Source of the DNA: an uncultured Vampirovibrio sp.
GTDB taxonomy: Bacteria > Cyanobacteriota > Vampirovibrionia > Gastranaerophilales > Gastranaerophilaceae
Assembly: GCA_910584405.1 (NCBI GenBank)
Contig: CAJUAL010000016.1
Span: forward strand, 9,743 to 37,564
Reading direction: 5' to 3'
Length of the DNA stretch: 27,822 nt
Part shown: in pieces, positions 12,419-19,928 of the stretch
How the letters are laid out: the number at the start of each line of letters is the position of its first letter
Numbering within the stretch: position 1 is the first letter of the stretch
The notes under the pieces: model-generated
What the model was told of the DNA's origin: nothing
Seen by the model: only the letters and a program-made list of their open reading frames with translations
Databases searched by the model: none
Translations under genes and position numbers: made by a program

Positions 12419-13573
12419 ATGACTATATTTAAAAACGATAAACGCTTTCCCGGCAGATATTTCGCCCGTCATATTAAAGAGGGGTTGGTAAGATATACGG
12501 AAAGTGGGAAAGACAAATTTTATTTACTTACAAATGAAGCTCTTAAGGCTATGAACAAGTCTTTTGAGGGGAAGCCTATTTATATTCACCACACAGACGT
12601 TGATTTAGATAAAATGAGAGAACAGTCGGTTGGTCGTGTAGTAAAGAGCTTCTATAATGAGTTTGATGGTGCTTGGTGGGTAGAACTAATTGCAGATGAA
12701 CCTGGCATTGAAGCCATCGAAAAGGGTTGGGGTGTTTCTAACGCATACCTCCCAACCGAGATGAAGTCAGGTGGTGTATATCATAACATTAATTACGACA
12801 AAGAAATAGTTAATGGAAGATATGAACACTTGGCTATTGTTCCCAATCCTCGGTATGAGGAGGCTGTTATTATGACTCCCGAAGAATACGAAGAGTATAA
12901 CGAGAGCAGAAAGCAGGAAATTTTAAAACTTAAAAATTCAAAGGAGAATGAAATGGAAATTTCTGAAGAGAAATTAGCTGAGCTCCTGACTAATGCTGCT
13001 GATTCTGCGGTAGCTAAGTTCAAAGAGGTTTTAGCTAATGAAAAAAAGGAAAATGACCGTGAAGACAAACGTCGTTTGATTCGTGAAATCGGCGCTTTAC
13101 AGGATAAACCAGCTTCTGACTTCGAGGGTGGCGAAGACGAAAAGTGGCGCACTATTACGAAATTGGCGGAAGAACTTGCTTATGATAAATCTGAGCGTAG
13201 CGACAAAGACAACTCTAAACGCAATGAATCGGAAGATAAAAAAGAAGATTCTTGTGAGGATAAAAAAGAGAATGCCGAAGTCGATAAGCGTGAGCTTATT
13301 CGTGAAGTAATGGCTATTGCCAGTAAAGCGGGTGCTTCTGAGGAAGAAGTACGTACCATTGCTAAAAAGCTTGAAGAGATTGCTTATAACAAATCTGAAG
13401 CTGATACCAAAGACAATGGGAAAGAAGAAGAGGAAAAAGACAAAGAAAAGAAAGAAAATTCTAAGTTTTTTTCGATGTTTCACAATGCTAAAGCGAACGC
13501 TGGTGAGAAAAAGACGGTAGCCACTATGGCTGGCGGTCTTGCTCTTGGCAAATCTCGTTATGGCTCTAAATAA
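12419..13573 (+). CDS. Prohead protease fused to scaffold (DUF2213 type)
   Basis: 384 residues. Residues 1-160 are the protease-like domain: GKPIYIHHTDVDL, SVGRVVKSFY, GWGVSNAYLPTE and YEHLAIVPNPRYEEA carry the His and Ser expected for a capsid maturation protease. The rest is highly charged and helical, as in internal scaffolds. It holds an internal duplication: DKRRLIREIGAL...RTITKLAEELAYDKSE (near 220-260) and DKRELIREVMAI...RTIAKKLEEIAYNKSE (near 290-330). An in-frame internal start lies at 12953. The protease shapes the prohead and then degrades the scaffold. Catalytic residues are assigned by pattern only. Confidence 0.8.
   Translation: MTIFKNDKRFPGRYFARHIKEGLVRYTESGKDKFYLLTNEALKAMNKSFEGKPIYIHHTDVDLDKMREQSVGRVVKSFYNEFDGAWWVELIADEPGIEAIEKGWGVSNAYLPTEMKSGGVYHNINYDKEIVNGRYEHLAIVPNPRYEEAVIMTPEEYEEYNESRKQEILKLKNSKENEMEISEEKLAELLTNAADSAVAKFKEVLANEKKENDREDKRRLIREIGALQDKPASDFEGGEDEKWRTITKLAEELAYDKSERSDKDNSKRNESEDKKEDSCEDKKENAEVDKRELIREVMAIASKAGASEEEVRTIAKKLEEIAYNKSEADTKDNGKEEEEKDKEKKENSKFFSMFHNAKANAGEKKTVATMAGGLALGKSRYGSK
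12953..13573 (+). CDS. Nested internal-start scaffold protein, 206 aa
   Basis: Within the protease gene, AAAGGAG stands six bases before an in-frame ATG (codon 179, MEISEEKLAELLTNAADSAV). Starting here would give the charged, coiled-coil scaffold alone, without the protease domain, like Nu3 nested in gene C of lambda. The internal ribosome site is better than that of the full-length gene, so free scaffold should be made in excess, as assembly needs. Evidence is the ribosome site, frame and domain boundary. Confidence 0.7.
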   Translation: MEISEEKLAELLTNAADSAVAKFKEVLANEKKENDREDKRRLIREIGALQDKPASDFEGGEDEKWRTITKLAEELAYDKSERSDKDNSKRNESEDKKEDSCEDKKENAEVDKRELIREVMAIASKAGASEEEVRTIAKKLEEIAYNKSEADTKDNGKEEEEKDKEKKENSKFFSMFHNAKANAGEKKTVATMAGGLALGKSRYGSK

Positions 13574-13585
13574 GGAGAAAGTAAT

Positions 13586-14074
13586 ATGGAAAAACAAATT
13601 TCATATCAAATGAATGTATTCGCGCCGACTGAGGAAATCAAAGGGCGTAGAGTTTTGCCGGCTAATACTGAATCTTTTTCAGGTATTGCAGACAGCACGG
13701 TTCCTGCTGCAACTCCGCTGTTACCCGGTGATCCAGTTAAAATTGTCGCAACGACTAAAGGCTTGCCTCATTTTGTAAAAGCGGCTGTGGGAGATACAGT
13801 AATGGGTTTTGTGGAATGGAATGTAATCCGCCCCTCATATCCGGCTGGCAAATTGTTACAAGTAAGCCCTGCGGGTAATGTAATGTATATGGAAGCTGCT
13901 GGTGCATTGAACGCGGGTGTAGGCGTTAATATTAGTAACCTCGGGGATGTAACAATCGCCGCTGCCGCCGCCGGTAAATCTGTAATTGGTTATACTCTCG
14001 AAGCCGCAACAGCTGCTGGGCAGTTAGTTCGTGTTAAGATTGGCGAACCAGTTGTATTAACTGCTAACGCATAA
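13586..14074 (+). CDS. Head decoration / structural cement protein
   Basis: 162 residues, rich in Ala, Gly and Val, and predicted all-beta. GDPVKIVATTKGLPHFVKAA, DTVMGFVEWNVI and AAAAGKSVIGYTLEAATAAG match the small capsid-stabilising proteins (DUF2190-like). It has AAGGAG and lies between scaffold and major capsid genes, the usual place for a protein that binds capsid pseudo-threefolds. The family call is by pattern. Confidence 0.72.
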   Translation: MEKQISYQMNVFAPTEEIKGRRVLPANTESFSGIADSTVPAATPLLPGDPVKIVATTKGLPHFVKAAVGDTVMGFVEWNVIRPSYPAGKLLQVSPAGNVMYMEAAGALNAGVGVNISNLGDVTIAAAAAGKSVIGYTLEAATAAGQLVRVKIGEPVVLTANA

Positions 14075-14085
14075 GGAGAAATAAT

Positions 14086-15144
14086 ATGGAAATGGATAAA
14101 ATCATCAATTCCAAAGGTGAAGAGAAAAAAGTAGATGACTACTTTAAAAATGATGCCGAAAGAGCGCGTGTTGAAACATTGCAGAATGCTTTGTCTGAAC
14201 AAATGGGCTATCTTGTCCCGTTGACCCTTTTAACGGCTATTATTCGTGATGTTGCAGAACAGAAGTTTTATCAGATTCCTATAGCTGATTATGTTCCTGT
14301 CCGTATAGGGACGGAAGCTGCGTGGGCTGATGATGTGTTAATGCTTCGTTCATTCTATGCTGGTGGTGACTTTGAAAAAGGTTATATTGAAACTGGTACA
14401 GAGGGACGCTTGGCATCCACCTCTGCTACATTAAACGGTATTCGTGTTCCGGCTCGTGTTTGGGCAAAAGAAATCGCTTACTCTATTGCTGATGTAGCTA
14501 AAGCAGCTCGTACCGGAGTTTGGGATTATGTTACCCAGCAAGAAAAATCACGTCGTATCAACTGGGATTTGGGTATTCAAAGAACTGCTTTCTTGGGTTC
14601 TAAAGACGGTACAATGAAAGGTTTGGCAAATCTTGAAGAAGTAACGGTTAATACGACTTTGTTGCCGGCTGCTTTGTCCTCAATGACCGATGCACAGTTC
14701 CAGTCTTTTGTTACCGGGATGATTGGCGCTTATTTGGCTAATGATAATTATACAGCTATGCCGAATCGCTTATATATTCCACAATCTGACTTTGTCGCGT
14801 TAACAGCAGCTACATCTTTGCAGTTTCCGATTAAAAGCAAATTGGTATACTTGGAAGAAGTATTTAAGGCAGCTACCCGTGATAATGACTTCAAGATTTT
14901 GCCGTTGGCTTACTTGCAGTCTGCACAGTCGGACGGCGTATTGACAAAGAACCGTTATATCTTGATGCGTTATGATGAAGATGTAGCTCGTTTTGAAATT
15001 CCGGTTGACTATACAGTTACGGTTCCGAATTCTTATGATGGATGGACAATGCGTAACGTTGGTTATGGTCAACATACTGGGGTTTTGGCGGCTCGTCCGC
15101 AGGAAATCTTATATATGGATGTAACCCCTGTAAACAACGGTTAG
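14086..15144 (+). CDS. Major capsid protein (DUF2184 type)
   Basis: 352 residues with an AAGGAG ribosome site. After a charged N-terminal arm of about 50 residues, FYQIPIADYVPVRIGTEAAW and later RVWAKEIAYSIADVAKAA, WDYVTQQEKSRRINWDLGIQ and NVGYGQHTGVLAARPQEILY follow the DUF2184 capsid family of HK97 fold. The position after scaffold and cement genes, and size, agree. The N-terminal arm may be trimmed by the protease at 12419. Confidence 0.88.
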   Translation: MEMDKIINSKGEEKKVDDYFKNDAERARVETLQNALSEQMGYLVPLTLLTAIIRDVAEQKFYQIPIADYVPVRIGTEAAWADDVLMLRSFYAGGDFEKGYIETGTEGRLASTSATLNGIRVPARVWAKEIAYSIADVAKAARTGVWDYVTQQEKSRRINWDLGIQRTAFLGSKDGTMKGLANLEEVTVNTTLLPAALSSMTDAQFQSFVTGMIGAYLANDNYTAMPNRLYIPQSDFVALTAATSLQFPIKSKLVYLEEVFKAATRDNDFKILPLAYLQSAQSDGVLTKNRYILMRYDEDVARFEIPVDYTVTVPNSYDGWTMRNVGYGQHTGVLAARPQEILYMDVTPVNNG

Positions 15145-15155
15145 GAGAAAAGAAG

Positions 15156-15419
15156 ATGAAAATTAGAAACGGATCTAAACGAACATACTGCTTTAATGGT
15201 GGAACCATCCAACCTAATGAAGTGGTTGACATTAAAGACGAGGCAATTGCTAACGCTTTAATTATTAACTATCCGAATGAGCTTATCTGCTTAGACGCTC
15301 TTGAAACAAGAGTTATTGAAGCAGAAGCTAAAGAAGTAAGCAAAGAGTCTGCCGATGAAAAGCTTACTGAAAAGGCAGAAGCTAAAGAAGTAAGTAAGAT
15401 TAAAGTGAAAGTACACTAA
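15156..15419 (+). CDS. Small head-region protein with repeated acidic/basic tail, 87 aa
   Basis: MKIRNGSKRTYCFNGGTIQP is a beta-rich start. The C-terminal third is helical and charged and holds EAEAKEVSK twice, from a 20-bp direct repeat (about 15322-15342 and 15376-15396). It lies between capsid and the DUF4054 connector. Small proteins here are often minor head factors, but I do not recognise it. Confidence 0.65.
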   Translation: MKIRNGSKRTYCFNGGTIQPNEVVDIKDEAIANALIINYPNELICLDALETRVIEAEAKEVSKESADEKLTEKAEAKEVSKIKVKVH

Positions 15420-15440
15420 TTTTCACGAAAGGGGTAAGTT

Positions 15441-16007
15441 ATGAGTGTAATTGACGATTTAACGGTACAAGACTTTAAAGAGTTATTTGCTCGTAACTTC
15501 CCCTATCTTCCTATCTATAATGAGTATACTACTTATTTTGTAGATGATGAGGTTTATGCTGAACCTAATTTTTATATTTCGTTAATAGATAACAACACCT
15601 CTCCTTTGTCAGATACTACCGCATGGAAAGTTATCAAAGATTCGGTAAACAATTATGTTACTGATAATGATATTGAGAGAGCTTGGAAAGAGGCTTTGGT
15701 AAGCTTTAATCTAGCATTATGTGGGACTGATGAAGACGCCACTATAATTTTCTTATATTTGGTCGCTTTTTATTTAGCATACGACTTACAACTAGCCGCC
15801 GGTGGAGCATTTGGACAAGTTGTATTCCCTGCAACATCAGTAACAGTGGGTAGCGTATCTGAATCATATTATGTTCCTCAAACTTATTTAGAAAATCCGG
15901 TTTTAGGGTTTTATGCTCGTAACGGATTCGGGCTTAAATATTTAAATATGATATATCCGAAACTTATCGGAAATGTAAAGGCGGTGGCTGGATGGAGCCT
16001 ACCGTAA
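15441..16007 (+). CDS. Head-tail adaptor protein (DUF4054 type)
   Basis: 188 residues. The first helix (DLTVQDFKELFARNFPYL), AYDLQLAAGGAFGQVVFP, SVTVGSVSESYYVPQTYLEN and NGFGLKYLNMIYPKL fit the DUF4054 adaptor: helix, glycine-rich turn, SVSxSY strand and a final helix near YGxxYLxL. The segment EYTTYFVDDEVYAEPNFYIS is longer than in typical members and may be an insertion. It would bind the portal and receive the neck proteins. It overlaps the next gene by 16 bases. Confidence 0.8.
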   Translation: MSVIDDLTVQDFKELFARNFPYLPIYNEYTTYFVDDEVYAEPNFYISLIDNNTSPLSDTTAWKVIKDSVNNYVTDNDIERAWKEALVSFNLALCGTDEDATIIFLYLVAFYLAYDLQLAAGGAFGQVVFPATSVTVGSVSESYYVPQTYLENPVLGFYARNGFGLKYLNMIYPKLIGNVKAVAGWSLP

Positions 16008-16453
16008 AAATAGATTTATCAGGTTGGAAAAATGTCGTTAAAAATCTTCAAAATTTACGACAAACTGTTAAAGTCGGCATTATAGATGACGCAGAAAACG
16101 CCGAAAAAGCCGCTAAAAACGAATTTGGCTCTTTTAGTGATAATATCCCCTCCCGTCCATTTATGAGAAAATCCTTAACCTTATTTGGGGAAGAGGCAAT
16201 CCAAAAATCTTTAGATGGGGTTGATTTTACAAAAGCTCAAGGAAAAAACAAGATTTTATCTCAGTTAGGCGAGAAATGTGCCGAAAATATGGTAAAAATG
16301 ATTGAGACTTCTGAAAATTATTTTGTTCCAAATGCGCCTAAAACTGCAATTGAGAAAGGTTTTAACCATCCTTTATTGGATACCGGAGAAATGAGGGAGG
16401 CTATCACTTATCGTATATCAGAAGCAAATGAGGAACTAGAGGTTCCATTTTAA
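15992..16453 (+). CDS. HK97 gp10-like minor head/tail-completion protein
   Basis: 153 residues. VKVGIIDDAENAEKAAKNEF, GSFSDNIPSRPFMRKSLTL and HPLLDTGEMREAITYRI are the three signatures of this family: the V-G-I strand with the NEFG helix, the IPxRPFMR motif and the LxDTGxMxxAI motif. These proteins sit at the head-tail joint or tail end. It starts inside the adaptor gene, so the two are translationally coupled. Confidence 0.82.
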   Translation: MEPTVKIDLSGWKNVVKNLQNLRQTVKVGIIDDAENAEKAAKNEFGSFSDNIPSRPFMRKSLTLFGEEAIQKSLDGVDFTKAQGKNKILSQLGEKCAENMVKMIETSENYFVPNAPKTAIEKGFNHPLLDTGEMREAITYRISEANEELEVPF

Positions 16454-16462
16454 GGAGGTAAT

Positions 16463-16870
16463 ATGGCAAATAAATTAAATTTTACAAACAGAGGTTTAAA
16501 TAACCAGCTTCCTTATCCTCAAGTAGGGGTTAATATTTGGAGTCAGGGTTCTACGGCTTATAAAATCGTTCAGTCAGTGGATGAGTGGGGAAATGTCGTT
16601 GAAACTAAAACCCCATTTTCTTTTAGCGGAGTAATACAGCCTTTACGCCCCGAAGAAGTACGCTATGAAGAAGAAAGGTTTAATACCGAAGGACAATATT
16701 CTTGGGAGTGGTTTTGGTTTCATACTAAACCAAATGTAAGATTAAAAACAAATGACCGTGTAACATATAAAAATGTTATTTACAAGGTAATGGCTATTAA
16801 AGACTATGCCGATTATGGACATATCGAATATCGGGTAATAAAGGATTGGCAAGATGAAGAAACAGATTGA
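16463..16870 (+). CDS. Head-closure / neck protein, 135 aa
   Basis: AAGGAGG lies six bases before the ATG. VNIWSQGSTAYKIVQSVDEW, FSGVIQPLRPEEVRYEEERF, then WFWFHTKPNVRLKTNDRVTY and YKVMAIKDYADYGHIEYRVI give a small beta-barrel pattern with the KxxDRVxYxxxxYKVxxxxDY ending of head-closure proteins. It sits between the gp10-like protein and the tail terminator, as expected for the stopper. It overlaps the next gene by 17 bases. Confidence 0.75.
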   Translation: MANKLNFTNRGLNNQLPYPQVGVNIWSQGSTAYKIVQSVDEWGNVVETKTPFSFSGVIQPLRPEEVRYEEERFNTEGQYSWEWFWFHTKPNVRLKTNDRVTYKNVIYKVMAIKDYADYGHIEYRVIKDWQDEETD

Positions 16871-17384
16871 AGAATATATCGTATCTATTATCACTAATCA
16901 AATGGGATTAGACAATAATCATTGCTGGATAGCCTCACAAAACCGCAAAATCCCCACGCAGGCGCAAGAATTGTTTTGTGTGGTAGGTTCTTCCTTCTTT
17001 AAGCCCATATCCTCTAAAAGCCGCTGGAATAGCGAAACACAAACAGAAATTCAAGAGGTTTATGGACGAGCAGATATTCAAATCGATTTGTTTAGCCGTA
17101 ATAACGATGCGAGGATAAGACGAGATGAAGTTTTAATGGCGCTCAATTCTTTTTATGCGGCTAATATTCAAGATGAAGGGTGTTTTAGAATATTTGAATT
17201 GCCTTCTTTTTGGCATAACACATCATATTTAGAGGGTAGCTCTTCGATTAACCGCTTTACTTTGATTGTTCCGACTATGGTTTGGACAACAAAAGAGGTT
17301 CAGTTTGATTATTATGACAAGTTTAGATTCCAAGCTTCTGATGAAGACGGAGTTATCGCAAATTTGCAAAATTATGAGGACTGA
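16854..17384 (+). CDS. Tail terminator / neck protein, 176 aa
   Basis: Begins MKKQIEEYIVSIITNQMGLD; contains VYGRADIQIDLFSRNNDARI and RRDEVLMALNSFYAANIQDE. The RADIQIDLFSRxxDARxRRDEV pattern is that of phage neck-terminator (LIC_12616-like) proteins, which cap the tail tube and join it to the head. The position directly before the sheath gene agrees. A 43-base spacer with AAGGAG leads into the sheath. Confidence 0.78.
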   Translation: MKKQIEEYIVSIITNQMGLDNNHCWIASQNRKIPTQAQELFCVVGSSFFKPISSKSRWNSETQTEIQEVYGRADIQIDLFSRNNDARIRRDEVLMALNSFYAANIQDEGCFRIFELPSFWHNTSYLEGSSSINRFTLIVPTMVWTTKEVQFDYYDKFRFQASDEDGVIANLQNYED

Positions 17385-17427
17385 ATTATTATAATGATGA
17401 TGAAATTTTTAAACAAGGAGTAATACT

Positions 17428-18888
17428 ATGGGGGAAATCTCATTAAATAATATTATTCGTGTGTCTGTACAGGGAGTTCAAAGTTCCATTGGTGCTAAAA
17501 ATATCAATGAGATTGCTCTTTTTACTTCTGAGGAGTCCACGAGTACAGCTCCGTATATGATTGCGGTTGAACCCTCAGCCGTTGTTGAGGCATACGGTAC
17601 TAATTCATTAACCGCTCAAATGGTTAATAATATTTTTGCACAAAACCCAAACATCATTTCAGGGCGTGGTTATGTAGCGGTTATTCCGTTGCTTAACTCT
17701 GTATCTGCAAAGGCTGCTTCCTTTACAACTGCCGCATTAACTGTTTCAGCTTTTAATGCTGTTACAAATGGCTCTTTAACTATCACTGTAAACGGAACGC
17801 CTTATTCCTTAACCGGAATGAACTTTAAAAACGTTGCTACTGTGGCTGATGTTGCTCAGATTATTCAAAATCAAATCTCTACTGTTATAATTACAGAAGA
17901 TAATGGAAAACTGGTGTTTAGCTCTAAAAAAGTTGGTTCTACATCTTCGGTTGTTTTAAGCTCATCTACTACTGGAACAGATATTAGCGGGGCAGACTAT
18001 CTTAATGTAGCAACTGGCACAACCGCTCAGGGCGCTAACTCTTCCGGAGAAACAATCGAAGCCGCTATCCAAAGAATTAAGTCTAAAGTTAGATTTACGG
18101 GTGTTGTTTCTACTTTATGGCAAGAAGATTCCGCCGTCCAAAATACTTCGGCTTATATTAATAGTAACGATTACATTTATTTGAATGTATGGGCTGATAC
18201 CGCAGCTATTGAAGGTGTATGCAGCGATATTGCAGCAGCTAATCAGAATCAAACAAGATGTTTAGTTTATACAAATAGTCTTGACGGCGCTAAATTGATG
18301 TTGGCGGCTTATGTCGGACGTGCTTTTAGTGTTAACTTTAGTGGCTCTGCAACATCTCAAACAATGATGTTGAAAACCTTAACAAACGTTCTTCCTGACA
18401 ATGGAATCACCCAAAATGACTATACCTCTGCTAAAAAGAACGGTGTAGACTTGTATGTTTCCTATGAAGGAGATGCCGGGGTGTTCTCATCCGGTGGAAA
18501 TAAATACTTCGATGTTGTTTATGAAAACTTAGCTTTGAAATATGCGCTTCAAGCTCAAATGTATAACGCTTTGAAAACCACGAATACTAAAGTACCACAA
18601 ACAGAAGCAGGAATGGCAGTTTTGCGCAATGCTATGGGGCAAGTATTTGAACAGTTTGTCCGTAATGGTGTAATTGCTGCTGGTAAATGGAACTCCGCGC
18701 AGACGTTTGGTGACCCGTCAACGTTTATTAACAACATCGCTAATCAAGGTTGGTATGTATATTCCACCCCGATTGCTGAACAGTTGCAAAGCGAACGTGA
18801 ACAACGTATTGCCCCGATGATTCAGGGTGCTTGCAAAAGGGCTGGTGCTATTCATGAAGCAGACATTATGGTCTTAGTAGAGGAGTAA
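17428..18888 (+). CDS. Contractile tail sheath protein (DUF3383 type)
   Basis: 486 residues. Opening SLNNIIRVSVQGVQSSIGAK, then IALFTSEESTSTAPYMIAVE, and a C-terminal SEREQRIAPMIQGACKRAGA with IHEADIMVLVEE, match the DUF3383 sheath family. An inserted beta domain occupies about 95-210 (NGSLTITVNGTPYSLTGMNF, with many Ser/Thr), likely on the outside. Sheath contraction drives the tube through the host envelope. It shows that this is a myovirus. It sits four bases before the tube gene. Confidence 0.88.
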   Translation: MGEISLNNIIRVSVQGVQSSIGAKNINEIALFTSEESTSTAPYMIAVEPSAVVEAYGTNSLTAQMVNNIFAQNPNIISGRGYVAVIPLLNSVSAKAASFTTAALTVSAFNAVTNGSLTITVNGTPYSLTGMNFKNVATVADVAQIIQNQISTVIITEDNGKLVFSSKKVGSTSSVVLSSSTTGTDISGADYLNVATGTTAQGANSSGETIEAAIQRIKSKVRFTGVVSTLWQEDSAVQNTSAYINSNDYIYLNVWADTAAIEGVCSDIAAANQNQTRCLVYTNSLDGAKLMLAAYVGRAFSVNFSGSATSQTMMLKTLTNVLPDNGITQNDYTSAKKNGVDLYVSYEGDAGVFSSGGNKYFDVVYENLALKYALQAQMYNALKTTNTKVPQTEAGMAVLRNAMGQVFEQFVRNGVIAAGKWNSAQTFGDPSTFINNIANQGWYVYSTPIAEQLQSEREQRIAPMIQGACKRAGAIHEADIMVLVEE

Positions 18889-18892
18889 TAAA

Positions 18893-19351
18893 ATGAGTGA
18901 AAGTTTTAGACTTACCGGTGATGATACCTTCATCTTAAATGGCAGAACTTTAACAGATTTTGCTGATGGGGATATTGCTACAATTACTATGAATAATAAT
19001 ATTGCTGCTTCGGTAGTTGGCAAGGGCGGCAATATGATTGTAGCTAAAGACGAACAAGGTATTTTGGGAGAGATTACCTTGCGCTTGTTAAAAAGTTCTG
19101 ATGACGATAAGTGGATGCACACTTATTACCAAACTTATTTGGCTGATTCTGCTACATTTGTTTTAGGTACAGGCTCTATGGCAAAAAGAATGGGTTTGGG
19201 CGATGGTAATGTTATCTACGACCAATTCTATATGTCATGTGTACACTTTACAAAACAGCCAACTGATGCTACAATGAATGTAAACGGAAGTACAGACCAA
19301 GCTGTAACTGTTTACACATTTCAAGCAAAGATTAAGAGGGTATTAGGCTAA
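18893..19351 (+). CDS. Tail tube protein (DUF3277 type)
   Basis: 152 residues. DTFILNGRTLTDFADGDIAT, VVGKGGNMIVAKDEQGILGE and YTFQAKIKRVLG give the compact beta pattern of the contractile-tail tube family. It forms the inner tube. It follows the sheath by 4 bases, and its stop shares one base with the chaperone start (TAATG), typical of coordinated expression. Confidence 0.86.
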   Translation: MSESFRLTGDDTFILNGRTLTDFADGDIATITMNNNIAASVVGKGGNMIVAKDEQGILGEITLRLLKSSDDDKWMHTYYQTYLADSATFVLGTGSMAKRMGLGDGNVIYDQFYMSCVHFTKQPTDATMNVNGSTDQAVTVYTFQAKIKRVLG

Positions 19352-19767
19352 TGGAAATCACAATAGAAGAAAGCGGAGCAAAAGTTAATATCGCTGTATG
19401 TTCCTTTGAATCGGCGTTTAAGTTAAAATCTGTTATTGAGAAAGAACTTCTTAAAAGCAATATTAATTTGATGGAGTTAGACTTTGAAGACATATCAAAG
19501 ATAATTAATTTATTGATGGTATTAGATTCGTCATCAGAGGTATTTGAGGCGATGTTCGAGTGTCTTAAAAAATCTTCCTATAACGGTGTAGGAATCAAAA
19601 AAGAAACTTTTGATACACCTGAAAAATGGGGGGATTTGTACGAGGTTTTCTTCTATTGTCTGAAAGTTAACGTATTCCCTTTTTACAAAAATCTCCTTTC
19701 CAAATTCAAGAAACTTGGGAGGGAGACGCCAGCCGAAAACCAAGAACCTACATTAGTGACAGTTTAA
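19351..19767 (+). CDS. Tail assembly chaperone, zero-frame product (G-like)
   Basis: 138 residues ending at TAA 19765-19767. It is mostly helical (SFESAFKLKSVIEKELLKSN, DFEDISKIINLLMVLDSSSE), the usual make-up of the short chaperone that coats the tape measure before tube assembly. CCCTTTT at 19677-19683 reads as C-CCT-TTT in this frame and fits the X-XXY-YYZ slippery pattern. Beyond it the zero frame goes on for 28 codons. It lies between tube and tape measure, the conserved position. See the next entry for the shifted product. Confidence 0.78.
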   Translation: MEITIEESGAKVNIAVCSFESAFKLKSVIEKELLKSNINLMELDFEDISKIINLLMVLDSSSEVFEAMFECLKKSSYNGVGIKKETFDTPEKWGDLYEVFFYCLKVNVFPFYKNLLSKFKKLGRETPAENQEPTLVTV

Positions 19768-19928
19768 GGTTTGTATGTGCCAAGCTGGCAAAACAAGGTT
19801 ATTATGGGGGCAATCCTGATAAAATTCGGAAAGCCCCTGTAACAAGCGTTTTAGATATACTACAATTTGAAGCATACGAGAACGATTATTTAGAATGTTA
19901 TAGGTGGCTCAATGGCAACAATAGGTAG
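19671..19928 (+). CDS. Tail assembly chaperone, -1 frame extension (T-like domain)
   Basis: The -1 frame is open from 19671 to TAG 19926-19928 and has no ATG or GTG start of its own. It reads KSPFQIQETWEGDASRK, then RTYISDSLRFVCAKLAKQGY, YGGNPDKIRKAPVTSVLDIL and QFEAYENDYLECYRWLNGNN: clearly protein-like. A -1 slip at CCCTTTT (19677-19683) would fuse it to the zero-frame protein and make about 192 residues. It ends 17 bases inside the tape measure gene. This fits the frameshift arrangement found in most tailed phages at this spot. Confidence 0.75.
   Translation, partial: RIPFLQKSPFQIQETWEGDASRKPRTYISDSLRFVCAKLAKQGYYGGNPDKIRKAPVTSVLDILQFEAYENDYLECYRWLNGNNR

Noticed and set aside
13097..13597. 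166-codon minus-strand frame
   Set aside because: It is Phe-rich and antisense to the Lys/Glu-rich scaffold, an artefact of AAA/GAA codons.
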